DNA from: Planctomycetota bacterium
GTDB taxonomy: Bacteria; Planctomycetota; Phycisphaerae; Tepidisphaerales; Tepidisphaeraceae
DNA: 15,849 bases
Assembly: GCA_029777755.1 (NCBI GenBank)
Contig: JAKORQ010000434.1
Coordinates: 1-15,849 of the forward strand
Reading direction: 5' to 3'
Below, in pieces: positions 1 to 6,972 of this stretch (its first letter is position 1; every line of letters begins with the position of its first letter). A program made the position numbers and the translations under genes. The notes below the pieces were generated by a model. The model was not told the DNA's origin, ran no database searches, and saw only the letters and a list, made by a program, of their open reading frames with translations.

Positions 1-1
1 A

Positions 2-688
2 ATGGTGGATGCCTCCGTGGGCGGCAAGACCGGGATTGATCACCCCTGCGGCAAGAATCTCATCGGTGCGTTCCATCAGCCTATCGGCGTGCTGATAGAC
101 CCGGATGTTCTCCTCACCCTGCCGCGCCGCGAGATAGTCGGCGGCCTGGCGGAGTGCATAAAGCATGACATCATCCGCGACGAGCGCCATTTCGAGCAAC
201 TTCCGGGGATCATCGAGAAGGCGCTCGTGGCGGCTGTGGATGCCCTCGCTGAGTTGGTCGCCCACAATGTGCGGATCAAGGCTCGTGTGGTGGAGGCTGA
301 TCCGCTGGAGAAAGGCGAAAGAGCTCACCTGAATCTCGGGCATACATTTGGCCATGCCTTCGAGAAGGTTTCCTCGTTCACCTACTCGCATGGTGAGGCG
401 GTTTCGCTGGGGATAATGGCCGCTTCGCATATGGCTCGGGAACTGAAATTGCTCAATGACCAGCAGGCGAATGCTATCCGCGATGTGCTTGAGGTGGCCG
501 GCCTGCCAGTTGACGGCCTGACGTTGGATGTGGACGAGTGCGTGCAGGCAATGATCTACGACAAGAAGGTGATCGGCCGACGCATCCGCTTTGTGCTGCC
601 GGATGGTATCGGGCGCGCGATGATCCGAGATGACGTTCCCGAGCAGCTTGTACGGGATGCTATCGCTTCCCTGAAAGGTGAGGGGTAA
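2..688 (+). CDS. aroB: 3-dehydroquinate synthase, 5' partial
   Basis: This enzyme converts DAHP to 3-dehydroquinate, the second step of the cytoplasmic shikimate pathway, using NAD and a divalent metal. The window opens inside the gene: the visible 228 residues start at the DASVGGKTG segment, and roughly the first 130 residues of a 350-360 residue enzyme lie upstream, so the ATG at base 2 is an internal Met. Visible family motifs are DASVGGKTGID with GKNLIGAFHQP, GGLAECIKH with the expected metal-ligand Glu at visible residue 51, NLGHTFGHAFE with His114 and His118, and SHGEAVSLG with His130. The spacing of Glu51, His114 and His130 fits the usual metal site. The stop overlaps the next start as TAATG, which suggests translational coupling to dprA. 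Nothing in the visible part looks broken. Confidence 0.96.
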   Translation: MVDASVGGKTGIDHPCGKNLIGAFHQPIGVLIDPDVLLTLPRREIVGGLAECIKHDIIRDERHFEQLPGIIEKALVAAVDALAELVAHNVRIKARVVEADPLEKGERAHLNLGHTFGHAFEKVSSFTYSHGEAVSLGIMAASHMARELKLLNDQQANAIRDVLEVAGLPVDGLTLDVDECVQAMIYDKKVIGRRIRFVLPDGIGRAMIRDDVPEQLVRDAIASLKGEG

Positions 689-1884
689 TGGCAGCGCTCC
701 ACTGGCTTCGGCTTGCCCTGGCCAAGGGCGTTGGCCCGGTGACTCTCAAGCGACTGCTTGAGGCAGCGGGATCGGCGGAAGCCGCGTGCGAGGCGTCGAT
801 CTCCCTGCTGCGTTCGCTTGATGGTATCGGGCGCGTAAAGGCCGAGCAGATCCATGCCAGTCTCAAGGCCTCGGCCGACGAGGCGCCGCGCGAGCTGGAG
901 CGTGTGGAGCGGATCGGCGCCATGCTGGTTGCCTTCGATGATCCCATTTATCCGGCGTTGCTGCGCAGCATCCATGATCCGCCGCCGGTACTGTACGTGC
1001 GCGGCAGCCTTGAGCCGCGCGACCTTAACTCATTTGCCATCGTGGGAAGTCGCGGCTGCACCTATTACGGGCGGGAACAGGCGCACCGTTTCGCAGCCAT
1101 GCTGGCCACCTGCGGATTCACCATCACCAGCGGCGGCGCGCGGGGCGTCGACTCGGCTGCCCATCGTGGAGCCCTGACCGACCCGGCCGGGAGAACCATC
1201 GCGGTACTGGGCTGCGGCGTAGACGTGGTCTATCCGCCGGAGAACACTCAGCTCTTCGAGCAGATCATGCAGAACGGGGCGCTGGTCAGCGAGTATCCGA
1301 TCGGAACCCAGCCACTGGCAGAGAACTTCCCGCGGCGAAACCGCATCGTCAGCGGGATGTCGCGCGGCGTTCTGGTTATCGAGGCAGATGAGCGCAGCGG
1401 CGCGCTGATCACTGCCCACACTGCCTGCGAGCAGAATCGCACGGTGTTTGCCCTGCCGGGTAGGATTGATAACCGCATGTCGGCCGGGCCCCATGCACTG
1501 ATCCGCGACGGTGCGATCCTGGTAACCGGTGTACAGGACGTGCTGGACGGGCTGACTCCCCTGCCGGCCGATGTGCATGACCTTGCCGATCCAGTGCTTT
1601 TTGCACCACCATCGGAGACCGCCGAGGAAGAAACGAGGTTCGAGGATAGACCGCGCCCCAGTCGCCCGCCGATTGAGTCCACCCAGGCGAAGGTACCGGT
1701 GACGGCCCGGCAGGAGCAGATTCTCTCCGCGATCGATGAAGAAGCGACCAGCGTCGACACGATCGTCGATCGAACTTCGTTGCCGGCGCACGTGATCCTG
1801 CAGGAACTCACGATCCTGAGCCTCAAAGGGTTGATCAAGCGGGCAGATGGCCAGAGTTACTTCAAATCATCCGGGGAAAAATGA
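688..1884 (+). CDS. dprA: DNA-processing protein DprA
   Basis: DprA (Smf) binds single-stranded DNA entering the cell during natural transformation and loads RecA on it. The 398-residue protein has the full architecture. A helix-hairpin-helix-like N-terminus covers about residues 8-60 (KGVGPVTLKRLL, LDGIGRVKAEQI). The Rossmann-like DprA core covers about 85-290, with IVGSR (118-122), SGGARGVDSAAH (148-159), the VLGCGVDVVYPPEN segment, FPRRNRIVSG (214-223) and SGALITAHTA. A linker rich in Pro and acidic residues follows, then a winged-helix C-terminal domain (about 340-393). The ATG at 688 is preceded by a purine-rich AGGTGAGG and overlaps the aroB stop, so the start is well supported. Its 3' end overlaps the NUDIX gene by 4 bp. 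DprA occurs in many bacteria not known to be competent, so its presence alone does not prove transformation. Confidence 0.97.
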   Translation: MAALHWLRLALAKGVGPVTLKRLLEAAGSAEAACEASISLLRSLDGIGRVKAEQIHASLKASADEAPRELERVERIGAMLVAFDDPIYPALLRSIHDPPPVLYVRGSLEPRDLNSFAIVGSRGCTYYGREQAHRFAAMLATCGFTITSGGARGVDSAAHRGALTDPAGRTIAVLGCGVDVVYPPENTQLFEQIMQNGALVSEYPIGTQPLAENFPRRNRIVSGMSRGVLVIEADERSGALITAHTACEQNRTVFALPGRIDNRMSAGPHALIRDGAILVTGVQDVLDGLTPLPADVHDLADPVLFAPPSETAEEETRFEDRPRPSRPPIESTQAKVPVTARQEQILSAIDEEATSVDTIVDRTSLPAHVILQELTILSLKGLIKRADGQSYFKSSGEK

Positions 1885-2351
1885 AAGTCCGTTACGACAT
1901 GGTTCAGTGCTATGTGGTTCGCGAGGCAGCGGGCGGCGGGCATGAGTTTCTTCAGCTTCGGCGGGTACCCTCCGACTTCATGGGCGGCACGTGGCAGAAT
2001 GTGTATGGCGGGATAAAGGAAAGCGAGACCGCATGGCAGGCGGCGCTTCGCGAACTGCGTGAGGAAACCGGGCTTACTCCACTCGAGTTCTACCAGCTCG
2101 ACACGGTGAATTCCTTTTACCTGGCGCATGATGACTGCATCTGGAACTGCCCGGGGTTTTGCGCCATAGTCAGCCCGTCGGCCGAAGTAGTCCTGAACGA
2201 GGAGCATGACGCTTACCGGTGGGTGCAGCGTGATGACTACGCTGCCGGGCTCATGTGGCCGGGCGAGCGGGCCGCTTGCGCCGAGCTGTGTCGTGAAATC
2301 CTGGACAATGGGCCGGCAAAGCCCTATCTCCGCATCAAGGCGATATACTAA
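1881..2351 (+). CDS. NUDIX hydrolase, NudB-like
   Basis: A 156-residue single-domain NUDIX protein. NUDIX enzymes cleave nucleoside diphosphates linked to another moiety. The signature G-x5-E-x7-R-E-U-x-E-E-x-G-U is complete at residues 43-65 (Gly43, Glu49, Arg57, Glu58, Glu61, Glu62, Gly64), so the metal site should work. The context around the box (TWQNVYGGIKESETAWQAA) resembles bacterial dihydroneopterin triphosphate / dNTP pyrophosphatases of the NudB type, as does the late EEHDAYRWVQ segment, but substrate calls within this superfamily are weak. The start overlaps the dprA stop as ATGA, with a GGGGA run 3 nt upstream. The gene is probably co-transcribed with aroB and dprA. A NudB role would put it in folate synthesis; nucleotide-pool cleaning is an equally good inference. 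Confidence 0.9.
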   Translation: MKVRYDMVQCYVVREAAGGGHEFLQLRRVPSDFMGGTWQNVYGGIKESETAWQAALRELREETGLTPLEFYQLDTVNSFYLAHDDCIWNCPGFCAIVSPSAEVVLNEEHDAYRWVQRDDYAAGLMWPGERAACAELCREILDNGPAKPYLRIKAIY

Positions 2352-2396
2352 ATATCTCCCATTGGGGACGACCTGCGCAACTACGAGGAGCCCGAG

Positions 2397-4310
2397 ATGA
2401 GCCGCATCCTTGCATGCATACTGGCGTTGATGTTTGCTGTAACCATTGCAAACGCCGCCGAGGTGCGACGTTCCACCGTGAACTATCCTTACCGCTTCCC
2501 GCATGTAGATGCGTTCGGCAACACGTGGATGCTCTACAACGGTGGGCGCCTGATGCAGCAGGGAAACATGCCCTTCTCCGGCGAATCTGCCAGCATCATC
2601 ATCAACGGCCAGGGGATGCAGGCGCCAAACCAGCAACTGGCGCTGGAAGATACCGAGGCAATCATCGAAAATGCACGCGTGGGGCAGTTTTCCCTCACCC
2701 GGCGTTTCCTCCAGAACGAAGATGGGGTGATGCGGATCATCGACATCATCCGGAACAATCGCAATGAAGAGGTGACGGCCAATGTCACCATCAACTTCCA
2801 GATCAACTTTGGTCTGCAGAATTCACGACAACTGACCGACCCCCGCAAGACAGACAAGCTCCTGGCGGCCATTGCCACTGATGGCCAGAATCGCACGCTG
2901 CTAAGCGTTTTCGCGGGGAAGAACGCGAAGCTCACGCCCAGCATCAACGCCACTCCCAACAACTCCGTGCAGGCCGTTTACGAAATAAAACTGCCACCGG
3001 GGAAGCAGGCTGCGATAGTGCATTTTCACAAGACATACTCATCCGCCGACCAGGCTGAGAAGGAGTTCGCGACGCTCAGCGAAGCACGAGCGATCTCCTC
3101 CCTGCCAACAGAGTTGCGCAAGCTCATCGTCAACTTCCCCTCCAACACCAGTGCATTTGATGACCTTGACATCCTCCGCGGCACCACCAATGACGTCCTG
3201 GAACTGGCCAATGGCGATCAGTTGCACGGCGACCTGCTCAGCAACAGCTGGACGGTCGCGACTTCGTTCGGCCAGGTGGAGATTCGCCCGGAAGAGGTGA
3301 TCGGCTTGATGGTGCCGACTGGCCTTAGCGCTCGCCACCTGGTCATTACCCGCGATGGAGAGATCGTCGGCGGCAAGCTGCAGGCCCCCACGCTTGAGTT
3401 TCAGGTCGCCAGTGGCCAGCGCGTCTCCATCCCGATCGACAAGATATCGCGCATGGGTGTTCGCACATCGGCTGATGAGAAGCCGGCGGCCCCGCGGCCG
3501 ATGGTGGTGCTCATGACCGGCGATCGCCTGGCAATCAATCTCCCGGAAAAGCCCCTGGAGATTGCCACGCGTTTCGGCATCCTGCATCTGCCGGCCAGCA
3601 GCATTGCCAGTATCGATCTACAACCGGACCAAAGCCCGGTTCACCAGGTCATGCTCACCGATGGCAGCTCTTTCAGCGGGCTCCTGCTGGAGCAGACGCT
3701 GAGCTTCCCGCTGGCGCGTGGAGGAAACCTGCAGGCGCCGATGGCACTGGTCCGCAAACTGGTGATCGCTCCGGCCACTGAGGAAGACCCGGTGTCGCAG
3801 CTTCGCCTGACTGGTGAAGACCTGCTGGCGGCCACCCTCCCGGAACAGGTGACACTGCTCACGGCTTACGGGCAGGTAGCTGTCAATGGCGCGGAGATTA
3901 AGGGCATCTCCAGGGTCAAGAACACCCTGGACGATATCCAGGTCCAGTTGTGGGATGACTCGACCATTACCGGCCGACTGGCCGAGCCTATGCTCGAATG
4001 CTCGCTGGCGGGCGGCGCGGTTGCCCGCGTCCCGGTAGGTGTGATCGAGCGTTATGTCTCCACCGCTCCCCAGCCGGCAGCCGGCATCGTCGAGCGGATC
4101 CACAAGCTCGTGGAGATGCTTAACGCCGATGACTGGCGTCAGCGCGAGCAGGCCGAGGCGGACCTGGTAGCCATGGGGAATATCATCGTGCCCACGCTAC
4201 AGCAGTTGCGCGAAAACCAGCCCCCGGAGGCAAGGCAGTGGATCGATTCCATACTGAATCGTCTGGGGAAGGGAAGTCCCTCCCGCGGATCATCGCGGCG
4301 GTCGCGATGA
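2397..4310 (+). CDS. Exported protein with six beta-rich repeats and HEAT-like C-terminus
   Basis: I do not recognise a named family. The 637-residue protein begins with a clear Sec signal peptide (hydrophobic residues 4-18, probable cleavage after ANA at 18-20), so it is likely periplasmic or outside the inner membrane. Residues 21-250 form a domain of unknown type, rich in Asn, Gln and beta-strand-like segments. Residues 267-555 hold six diverged repeats spaced 46-55 residues apart. Each opens with a hydrophobic strand and an acidic-Gly turn (NGD 272-274, RDG 319-321, TGD 374-376, TDG 421-423, TGE 472-474, WDD 519-521), then a second strand, then a segment such as TSFGQVEI followed by an I-x-x-I/L ending. 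Residues 565-623 look like one HEAT-type helical pair (DDWRQREQAEADL, then VPTLQQL). A basic Ser/Arg tail follows. GAGGAG sits 6 nt before the ATG, supporting this start. It lies 45 bp after the NUDIX gene and may share its transcript. Confidence 0.85.
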   Translation: MSRILACILALMFAVTIANAAEVRRSTVNYPYRFPHVDAFGNTWMLYNGGRLMQQGNMPFSGESASIIINGQGMQAPNQQLALEDTEAIIENARVGQFSLTRRFLQNEDGVMRIIDIIRNNRNEEVTANVTINFQINFGLQNSRQLTDPRKTDKLLAAIATDGQNRTLLSVFAGKNAKLTPSINATPNNSVQAVYEIKLPPGKQAAIVHFHKTYSSADQAEKEFATLSEARAISSLPTELRKLIVNFPSNTSAFDDLDILRGTTNDVLELANGDQLHGDLLSNSWTVATSFGQVEIRPEEVIGLMVPTGLSARHLVITRDGEIVGGKLQAPTLEFQVASGQRVSIPIDKISRMGVRTSADEKPAAPRPMVVLMTGDRLAINLPEKPLEIATRFGILHLPASSIASIDLQPDQSPVHQVMLTDGSSFSGLLLEQTLSFPLARGGNLQAPMALVRKLVIAPATEEDPVSQLRLTGEDLLAATLPEQVTLLTAYGQVAVNGAEIKGISRVKNTLDDIQVQLWDDSTITGRLAEPMLECSLAGGAVARVPVGVIERYVSTAPQPAAGIVERIHKLVEMLNADDWRQREQAEADLVAMGNIIVPTLQQLRENQPPEARQWIDSILNRLGKGSPSRGSSRRSR

Positions 4311-4318
4311 AGTACCGG

Positions 4319-4361
4319 CCGGCGGCAGTCTCGTTCGTTGCCTGTTTGACCCTGCTGCCGG
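4319..4361. other. 10-bp inverted repeat between genes
   Basis: CCGGCGGCAG at 4319-4328 pairs with CTGCTGCCGG at 4352-4361 over 10 bp, with one G-T pair and a 23-nt loop. It follows the stop of the exported-protein gene but has no downstream T-run on the + strand, so it is not a standard intrinsic terminator. Its right arm falls in the spacer of the promoter candidate at 4346-4373, so it could equally be an operator or a chance G+C-rich dyad. Confidence 0.3.
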
Positions 4362-4373
4362 GCGGCATAACAT
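4346..4373 (+). promoter_or_regulatory. Sigma70-like promoter candidate for the PAS-GAF-receiver gene
   Basis: TTGACC (4346-4351, 5 of 6 to the -35 consensus) and TAACAT (4368-4373, 4 of 6 to the -10 consensus) are 16 bp apart. Transcription would begin near 4380, giving a leader of roughly 30 nt before the ATG at 4413. The sequence between is G+C-rich and carries the right arm of an inverted repeat. Confidence 0.4.
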
Positions 4374-4412
4374 CAAAAAAGAAAGGTCAAAGACGCCCAT
4401 AGGGCGCAGCGA

Positions 4413-6128
4413 ATGCGAGCCGCACCCACCAAAATACTGGTTCTCCGCGGTCACTCCCGCATGCATGGAGCTGTCGTACAGGCGCTTCAGCAGTCTGCCG
4501 AGGTAGTGGAAGTAACGACGATCGAGGAAGCCATCGATCAGTTGCGCACGGATCAGTACGCCGCCATCTTCTCCGATGCCGGAGATTTTCTCCCACTTGA
4601 GCGGGCACTACTCTCGCAACAGGCTAATCTCATCCTCAACACCATCGGCGAGGGAGTCTGCATAGTCGACGGCGAAGGCCACATGACCTGGATGAACAAG
4701 CGCCTGGAAAACTGGCCGGAGCAGTTACATGCTGAAATATGCAAGAACTGCAGGGAAGCGCACCAGTTCTTCAAGGCAGCCATCAGCTCAGGTGCAAACT
4801 CTCAACCATCCTCCCGTTCCAAGCGATATCAACTGAACCTCGACCACCAGATGTACTGGGAGATGATCGTTTCCCCGGTAGTGTCGCCCACGGGGAAGGT
4901 CACGCAGGTAGTGGCCGTGGTTTGGGACAATACCGCCCAGCGGCGGCTGCAGCAGAAGCTTGATGCCATCGATCGCGCGGGGAGTGAGCTGGTTCGACTG
5001 GAGTCGGAAGCGATCGAGAAGCTCAGTGTCACGGAGCGACTAAAGCTGCTGGAAGAAAAGATCGTCCGCAATGTAAAGGAGCTGATGCGCTACGACCACT
5101 TCGGCATCCGCATCCTGGACAGGCGCACCAACAAGCTCGAGGTGGTGATCTCCAGTGGCATCCCCCAGGAGGCGTTATCTGTTGAACTGTTCGCATCGCC
5201 GGAAGGGAACGGGATAAGCGGATACGTGGCAGCCACCGGCCGGTCGTACATTTGCCCCGACGTGCAGCGGGATCCCCGCTACATACCCGGACTTGACCAC
5301 GCCCGCAGCAGCCTCACGGTGCCGCTGTTCCTGCATGACAAGGTGATCGGCGTCTTCAATGTGGAGAGCGACAAGCCTGGCGCGTTTACCGAGGATGACC
5401 GGCAGTTCGCCGAGATCTTCGGTCGCAATGTGGCGGTTGCCCTCAATATCCTGGATTTGCTGGTGGTGGAGCGCGTAAGCACGCGGCATCGAGTGGCTGA
5501 TGACGTCTGCTCGGATGTGGCCGGGCCGCTGAACGACATCGCCTCGGACGCGGCGTCCATCCTTGATGACTACATCGGCCATGATGATCTTCGTGCCCGC
5601 CTGCAGCAGATCATCGACAATGTCTCGACGATCCGCCGCTCGCTTAACCAGGCGGCCCAGGGAGCCAAGACGGTGCTTGGCACCGACGAGATCGAGGCGG
5701 CCGAGGATGACCCGGCACTGCGCGATGCTCATATCCTTGTGGCTGACGATGAGCCGAACATCCGCGTGACCATCAGCGATGTGCTGCGCAAGTACCGCGC
5801 CAAGGTGGATGTGGCATCCAACGGCAGCGAGGCGATCGCGCTGATTGAGCGCAACGAGTACGACCTGATCCTCAGCGACATCCGGATGCCCGACAAGTCA
5901 GGCTACGACGTCTTCACGGCCGCCCGGCGGCGCAGCGAAACCGTGCCGGTTATCCTGATGACCGGGTTCGGTTACGATCCCAACCACAGCATCGTCCGCG
6001 CCAGCCAGGAAGGATTGCAGGCCGTGCTGTTCAAGCCGTTCAAAGTAAAGCAACTACTCACTGAGATACGCAAGGCGCTGCAGCCTGATCCGGCCAGAGA
6101 TGTCAGTGGCGGTACGCCAGCACGTTGA
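4413..6128 (+). CDS. PAS-GAF-receiver signalling protein lacking a kinase domain
   Basis: A 571-residue cytoplasmic signalling protein with no membrane segment. In order: a short receiver-like N-terminus (about 6-66) with KILV at strand 1 and Asp55 in FSDAG but no acidic pair and no second half; a PAS domain (about 72-175, NTIGEGVCIVDGEGHMTWMN); a helical linker (about 176-205); a GAF domain (about 206-348); a helix pair (about 358-412) resembling the HisKA dimerisation domain; and a complete receiver domain (439-557) with Asp445/Asp446, phosphoacceptor Asp489 (LSDIRMP), Thr517 and Lys541. The helix VADDVCSDVAGPLNDI (361-376) aligns with the usual kinase pattern GVAHELNNPL, but Ser367 stands where the phosphorylated His should be, and no HATPase domain exists. 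It therefore cannot autophosphorylate as a normal hybrid kinase and probably receives phosphate from another kinase or scaffolds one. Only a weak AGGG lies 8 nt before the ATG. Confidence 0.88.
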   Translation: MRAAPTKILVLRGHSRMHGAVVQALQQSAEVVEVTTIEEAIDQLRTDQYAAIFSDAGDFLPLERALLSQQANLILNTIGEGVCIVDGEGHMTWMNKRLENWPEQLHAEICKNCREAHQFFKAAISSGANSQPSSRSKRYQLNLDHQMYWEMIVSPVVSPTGKVTQVVAVVWDNTAQRRLQQKLDAIDRAGSELVRLESEAIEKLSVTERLKLLEEKIVRNVKELMRYDHFGIRILDRRTNKLEVVISSGIPQEALSVELFASPEGNGISGYVAATGRSYICPDVQRDPRYIPGLDHARSSLTVPLFLHDKVIGVFNVESDKPGAFTEDDRQFAEIFGRNVAVALNILDLLVVERVSTRHRVADDVCSDVAGPLNDIASDAASILDDYIGHDDLRARLQQIIDNVSTIRRSLNQAAQGAKTVLGTDEIEAAEDDPALRDAHILVADDEPNIRVTISDVLRKYRAKVDVASNGSEAIALIERNEYDLILSDIRMPDKSGYDVFTAARRRSETVPVILMTGFGYDPNHSIVRASQEGLQAVLFKPFKVKQLLTEIRKALQPDPARDVSGGTPAR

Positions 6129-6903
6129 CCGGGTGAACTCCCCTGCAGGAACTGAAACTCTCGCGAATCGCCACGTCGATGAGCTTGCGCGCGCTTTGGC
6201 AGGCGGAGGGAACATCCGCCCCCTTTGCAAGCTCGGCCGTGATGGCGGCACTGAAGGTGCACCCGCTTCCGTGCGACTTGCCGGATGGGTAGCGATCGCC
6301 GCGCAATGTGTGAAGCTGTCCTTCATGCAGCACCAGATCCACCATCGCTGTGCCCTTCTCGATCCCCTTGATGACTACCGCCTTTGGCCCCATGTCGGCC
6401 AGTTCGCGAGCGGCCTCGGCCGCCTGCTCCACATTGCCAATGCTGCGTCCCAGTAGCTGCTGAACCTCGAAGCGGTTGGGAGTGATGATTCTCGCCAGTG
6501 GAAACAATCGCTGCCGGATGGTTGCTATAGCCTCGGGGGCTATCAGTGAATGCCCGCTCTTGGAGACCATGACCGGGTCGCACACGTAGGGACACTGCAG
6601 ATCCGAGATCATACCGGCCACCAGCTCGATCATCTCGACGGACGCAAGCATGCCGGTCTTTATGGCCTGCGGCATGATGTCACTGGTGACCGCATCAAAC
6701 TGCTGCTGCACAAGCTCCAGCGGCAGTTGCATGGCCGCGTGTACACCGAGGGTGTTCTGGGCAGTGATGGCTGTGATCACGCTGGTGCCATAGACGCCTA
6801 GTACGGTGAAGGTCTTCAGATCAGCCTGCATGCCTGCCCCGCCGCAGGAGTCTGAGCCGGCTATGGTGAGTGCCGAGGGAATTCTTGGGGTGGTCGTGGT
6901 CAT
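6103..6903 (-). CDS. thiD: Hydroxymethylpyrimidine/phosphomethylpyrimidine kinase
   Basis: ThiD phosphorylates HMP to HMP-P and then HMP-PP, the pyrimidine precursor of thiamine diphosphate, in the cytoplasm. It has the ribokinase-type fold motifs: ALTIAGSDSCGGAGMQADLKT at the N-terminus, TAQNTLGV (48-55), DPVMVSKSG (109-117), ITPNRFE (140-146) and the anion-hole SHGSGCTFSAA with catalytic Cys215. From the ATG at 6903 the protein is 266 residues, matching Escherichia coli ThiD in length. The frame is open to a TTG at 6939, but that TTG coincides with a plausible -35 hexamer and would add 12 non-conserved residues. No Shine-Dalgarno precedes the ATG. The last 26 bp overlap the convergent signalling gene. 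No other thiamine genes are in the window, and the 69 bp upstream are too short for a TPP riboswitch. Confidence 0.95.
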   Translation of the reverse strand: MTTTTPRIPSALTIAGSDSCGGAGMQADLKTFTVLGVYGTSVITAITAQNTLGVHAAMQLPLELVQQQFDAVTSDIMPQAIKTGMLASVEMIELVAGMISDLQCPYVCDPVMVSKSGHSLIAPEAIATIRQRLFPLARIITPNRFEVQQLLGRSIGNVEQAAEAARELADMGPKAVVIKGIEKGTAMVDLVLHEGQLHTLRGDRYPSGKSHGSGCTFSAAITAELAKGADVPSACQSARKLIDVAIRESFSSCRGVHPVNVLAYRH

Positions 6904-6910
6904 GCCAAGA

Positions 6911-6939
6911 GTTATGCGAAGATTCCCATCGATCCGCAA
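6911..6939 (-). promoter_or_regulatory. Promoter candidate for thiD, possibly leaderless
   Basis: On the - strand, TTGCGG (6939-6934) and CATAAC (6916-6911) are separated by exactly 17 bp. The -10-like hexamer ends 7 nt before the ATG at 6903, so transcription would begin within a few bases of the start codon. This agrees with the lack of a ribosome binding site. Confidence 0.35.
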
Positions 6940-6972
6940 GTCGGGTGATCAGGCACGCAACTAAGATCTCCT

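Noticed and set aside
1030..1791. - strand open frame of 253 codons opposite dprA
   Set aside because: It lies wholly within a well-supported dprA and has no family features.
6904..6939. TTG start that would lengthen ThiD by 12 residues
   Set aside because: The TTG doubles as a -35-like hexamer with a 17-bp spacer to a -10-like box, and the ATG at 6903 gives exactly the typical 266-residue protein.
6904..6972. TPP riboswitch upstream of thiD
   Set aside because: Only 69 bp separate thiD from the divergent gene, and no thi-box-like sequence is visible.
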